DNA of 64,000 nucleotides. Source: Nonomuraea sp. NBC_00507. GTDB lineage: Bacteria > Actinomycetota > Actinomycetes > Streptosporangiales > Streptosporangiaceae. Numbering within the stretch: the first letter of the stretch is position 1; every line of letters begins with the position of its first letter. Where the stretch lies: the NCBI RefSeq assembly GCF_036013525.1, contig NZ_CP107853.1:744001-808000 (forward strand), written 5' to 3'. Under the pieces are notes generated by a model, which did no database searches, had not been told where the DNA came from, and saw only the letters and a program-made list of their open reading frames with translations. The position numbers were made by a program, and so were the translations under genes. Of this stretch, positions 63,734 to 64,000 are shown one piece after another.

Positions 63734-64000
63734 TGCTCACCCCAGAGAGTGGACTTCTTCGGGTCGAACGGGCAGCCGCCGATCTCGAAGTGCTTGAGGT
63801 ACTCCTCACGGAAGTACTTCACGGAGGAGTGAATCGGGCTGGTCGCGCCGTCGCCCAGGGCACAGAACGAGCGGCCGAGGATGTTGTCCGCGATGTCGGT
63901 GATCGTGGTCAGGTCCTCCTCGGTGCCCTGGCCCTTCTCCAGGCGCTTGAGCACCTGCTTGAGCCAGTAGGTGCCCTCGCGGCACGGCGTGCACTTGCCG
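63730..64000 (-). CDS. nuoF: NADH-quinone oxidoreductase subunit F (partial)
   Basis: Only the last 90 codons are present; the gene continues beyond the right edge. [20 protein letters not shown] carries part of the N3 4Fe-4S ligand set, with the fourth Cys in [17 protein letters not shown]-binding parts are outside the window. Confidence 0.95.
   Translation of the reverse strand, partial: GKCTPCREGTYWLKQVLKRLEKGQGTEEDLTTITDIADNILGRSFCALGDGATSPIHSSVKYFREEYLKHFEIGGCPFDPKKSTLWGEQ

Noticed and set aside
59997..63832. Two long plus-strand open frames (863 and 732 codons) opposite nuoG-nuoI
   Set aside because: Shadows of strongly conserved complex I genes; no coherent protein features.
1..64000. 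CRISPR array, rRNA or tRNA genes
   Set aside because: No short regularly spaced repeats and no recognisable tRNA or rRNA sequence were seen by reading; a short tRNA could still be missed.

Overview
The window is high-GC DNA with frequent GTG/TTG starts, tightly coupled genes and long antisense open frames. Together with the gene content (complex I beside a polyprenyl diphosphate synthase, large ATPase-LuxR regulators, RmlABCD sugar genes, many one-component regulators) it points to a filamentous actinomycete. A Streptosporangiaceae/Nonomuraea-like host is my guess, not shown by the sequence.

Layout. 1-14.5 kb is a cell-surface polysaccharide / deoxysugar cluster. A membrane glycosyl-1-phosphate initiator, dTDP-glucose synthase, 4,6-dehydratase and 4-ketoreductase, a WecG/TagA glycosyltransferase, an endonuclease/exonuclease/phosphatase-fold membrane protein and an unrecognised toroid-like protein form a minus-strand operon with 4-bp start/stop overlaps. 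A separate block holds a 3,5-epimerase, a family 2 glycosyltransferase, a sugar C-methyltransferase and a CDP-sugar type nucleotidyltransferase cut by the window edge. A 1270-residue secreted sugar-dehydrogenase-like protein with PKD, FN3 and two nearly identical LamG domains sits between them.

14.7-33.5 kb is a mixed region of small enzymes and regulators: GntR plus EamA exporter, GNAT, VOC and YjbR proteins, an APH-fold kinase, an 883-residue capsule-type glycosyltransferase-like protein, a membrane NACHT NTPase, an aldo/keto reductase, an epimerase with LysR, a TetR/FAD-monooxygenase pair with twin operators, and a GbsR/MarR-type repressor with an ABC-2 exporter and a perfect operator palindrome.

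33.5-50.7 kb is an unstable accessory region full of relics: a deleted copy of a MerR/membrane-protein locus, an IS982-type transposase fragment, broken MerR and VapB/PIN genes, and four type II toxin-antitoxin modules (one with a frameshifted toxin). Its striking feature is a ~120-bp repeat that copies the last ~32 codons of msrA. Four extra copies, all in msrA orientation, stand 5-40 bp behind the end of a toxin gene or toxin fragment, downstream of the real msrA at 50.7 kb. This looks like serial accretion of toxin-antitoxin modules at the msrA 3' end. No recombinase is visible in the window.

51.5-64 kb returns to core genome: rarD-like exporter, polyprenyl diphosphate synthase, and nuoN-M-L-K-J-I-H-G plus the end of nuoF, nearly all overlapping, encoding a menaquinone-type complex I.
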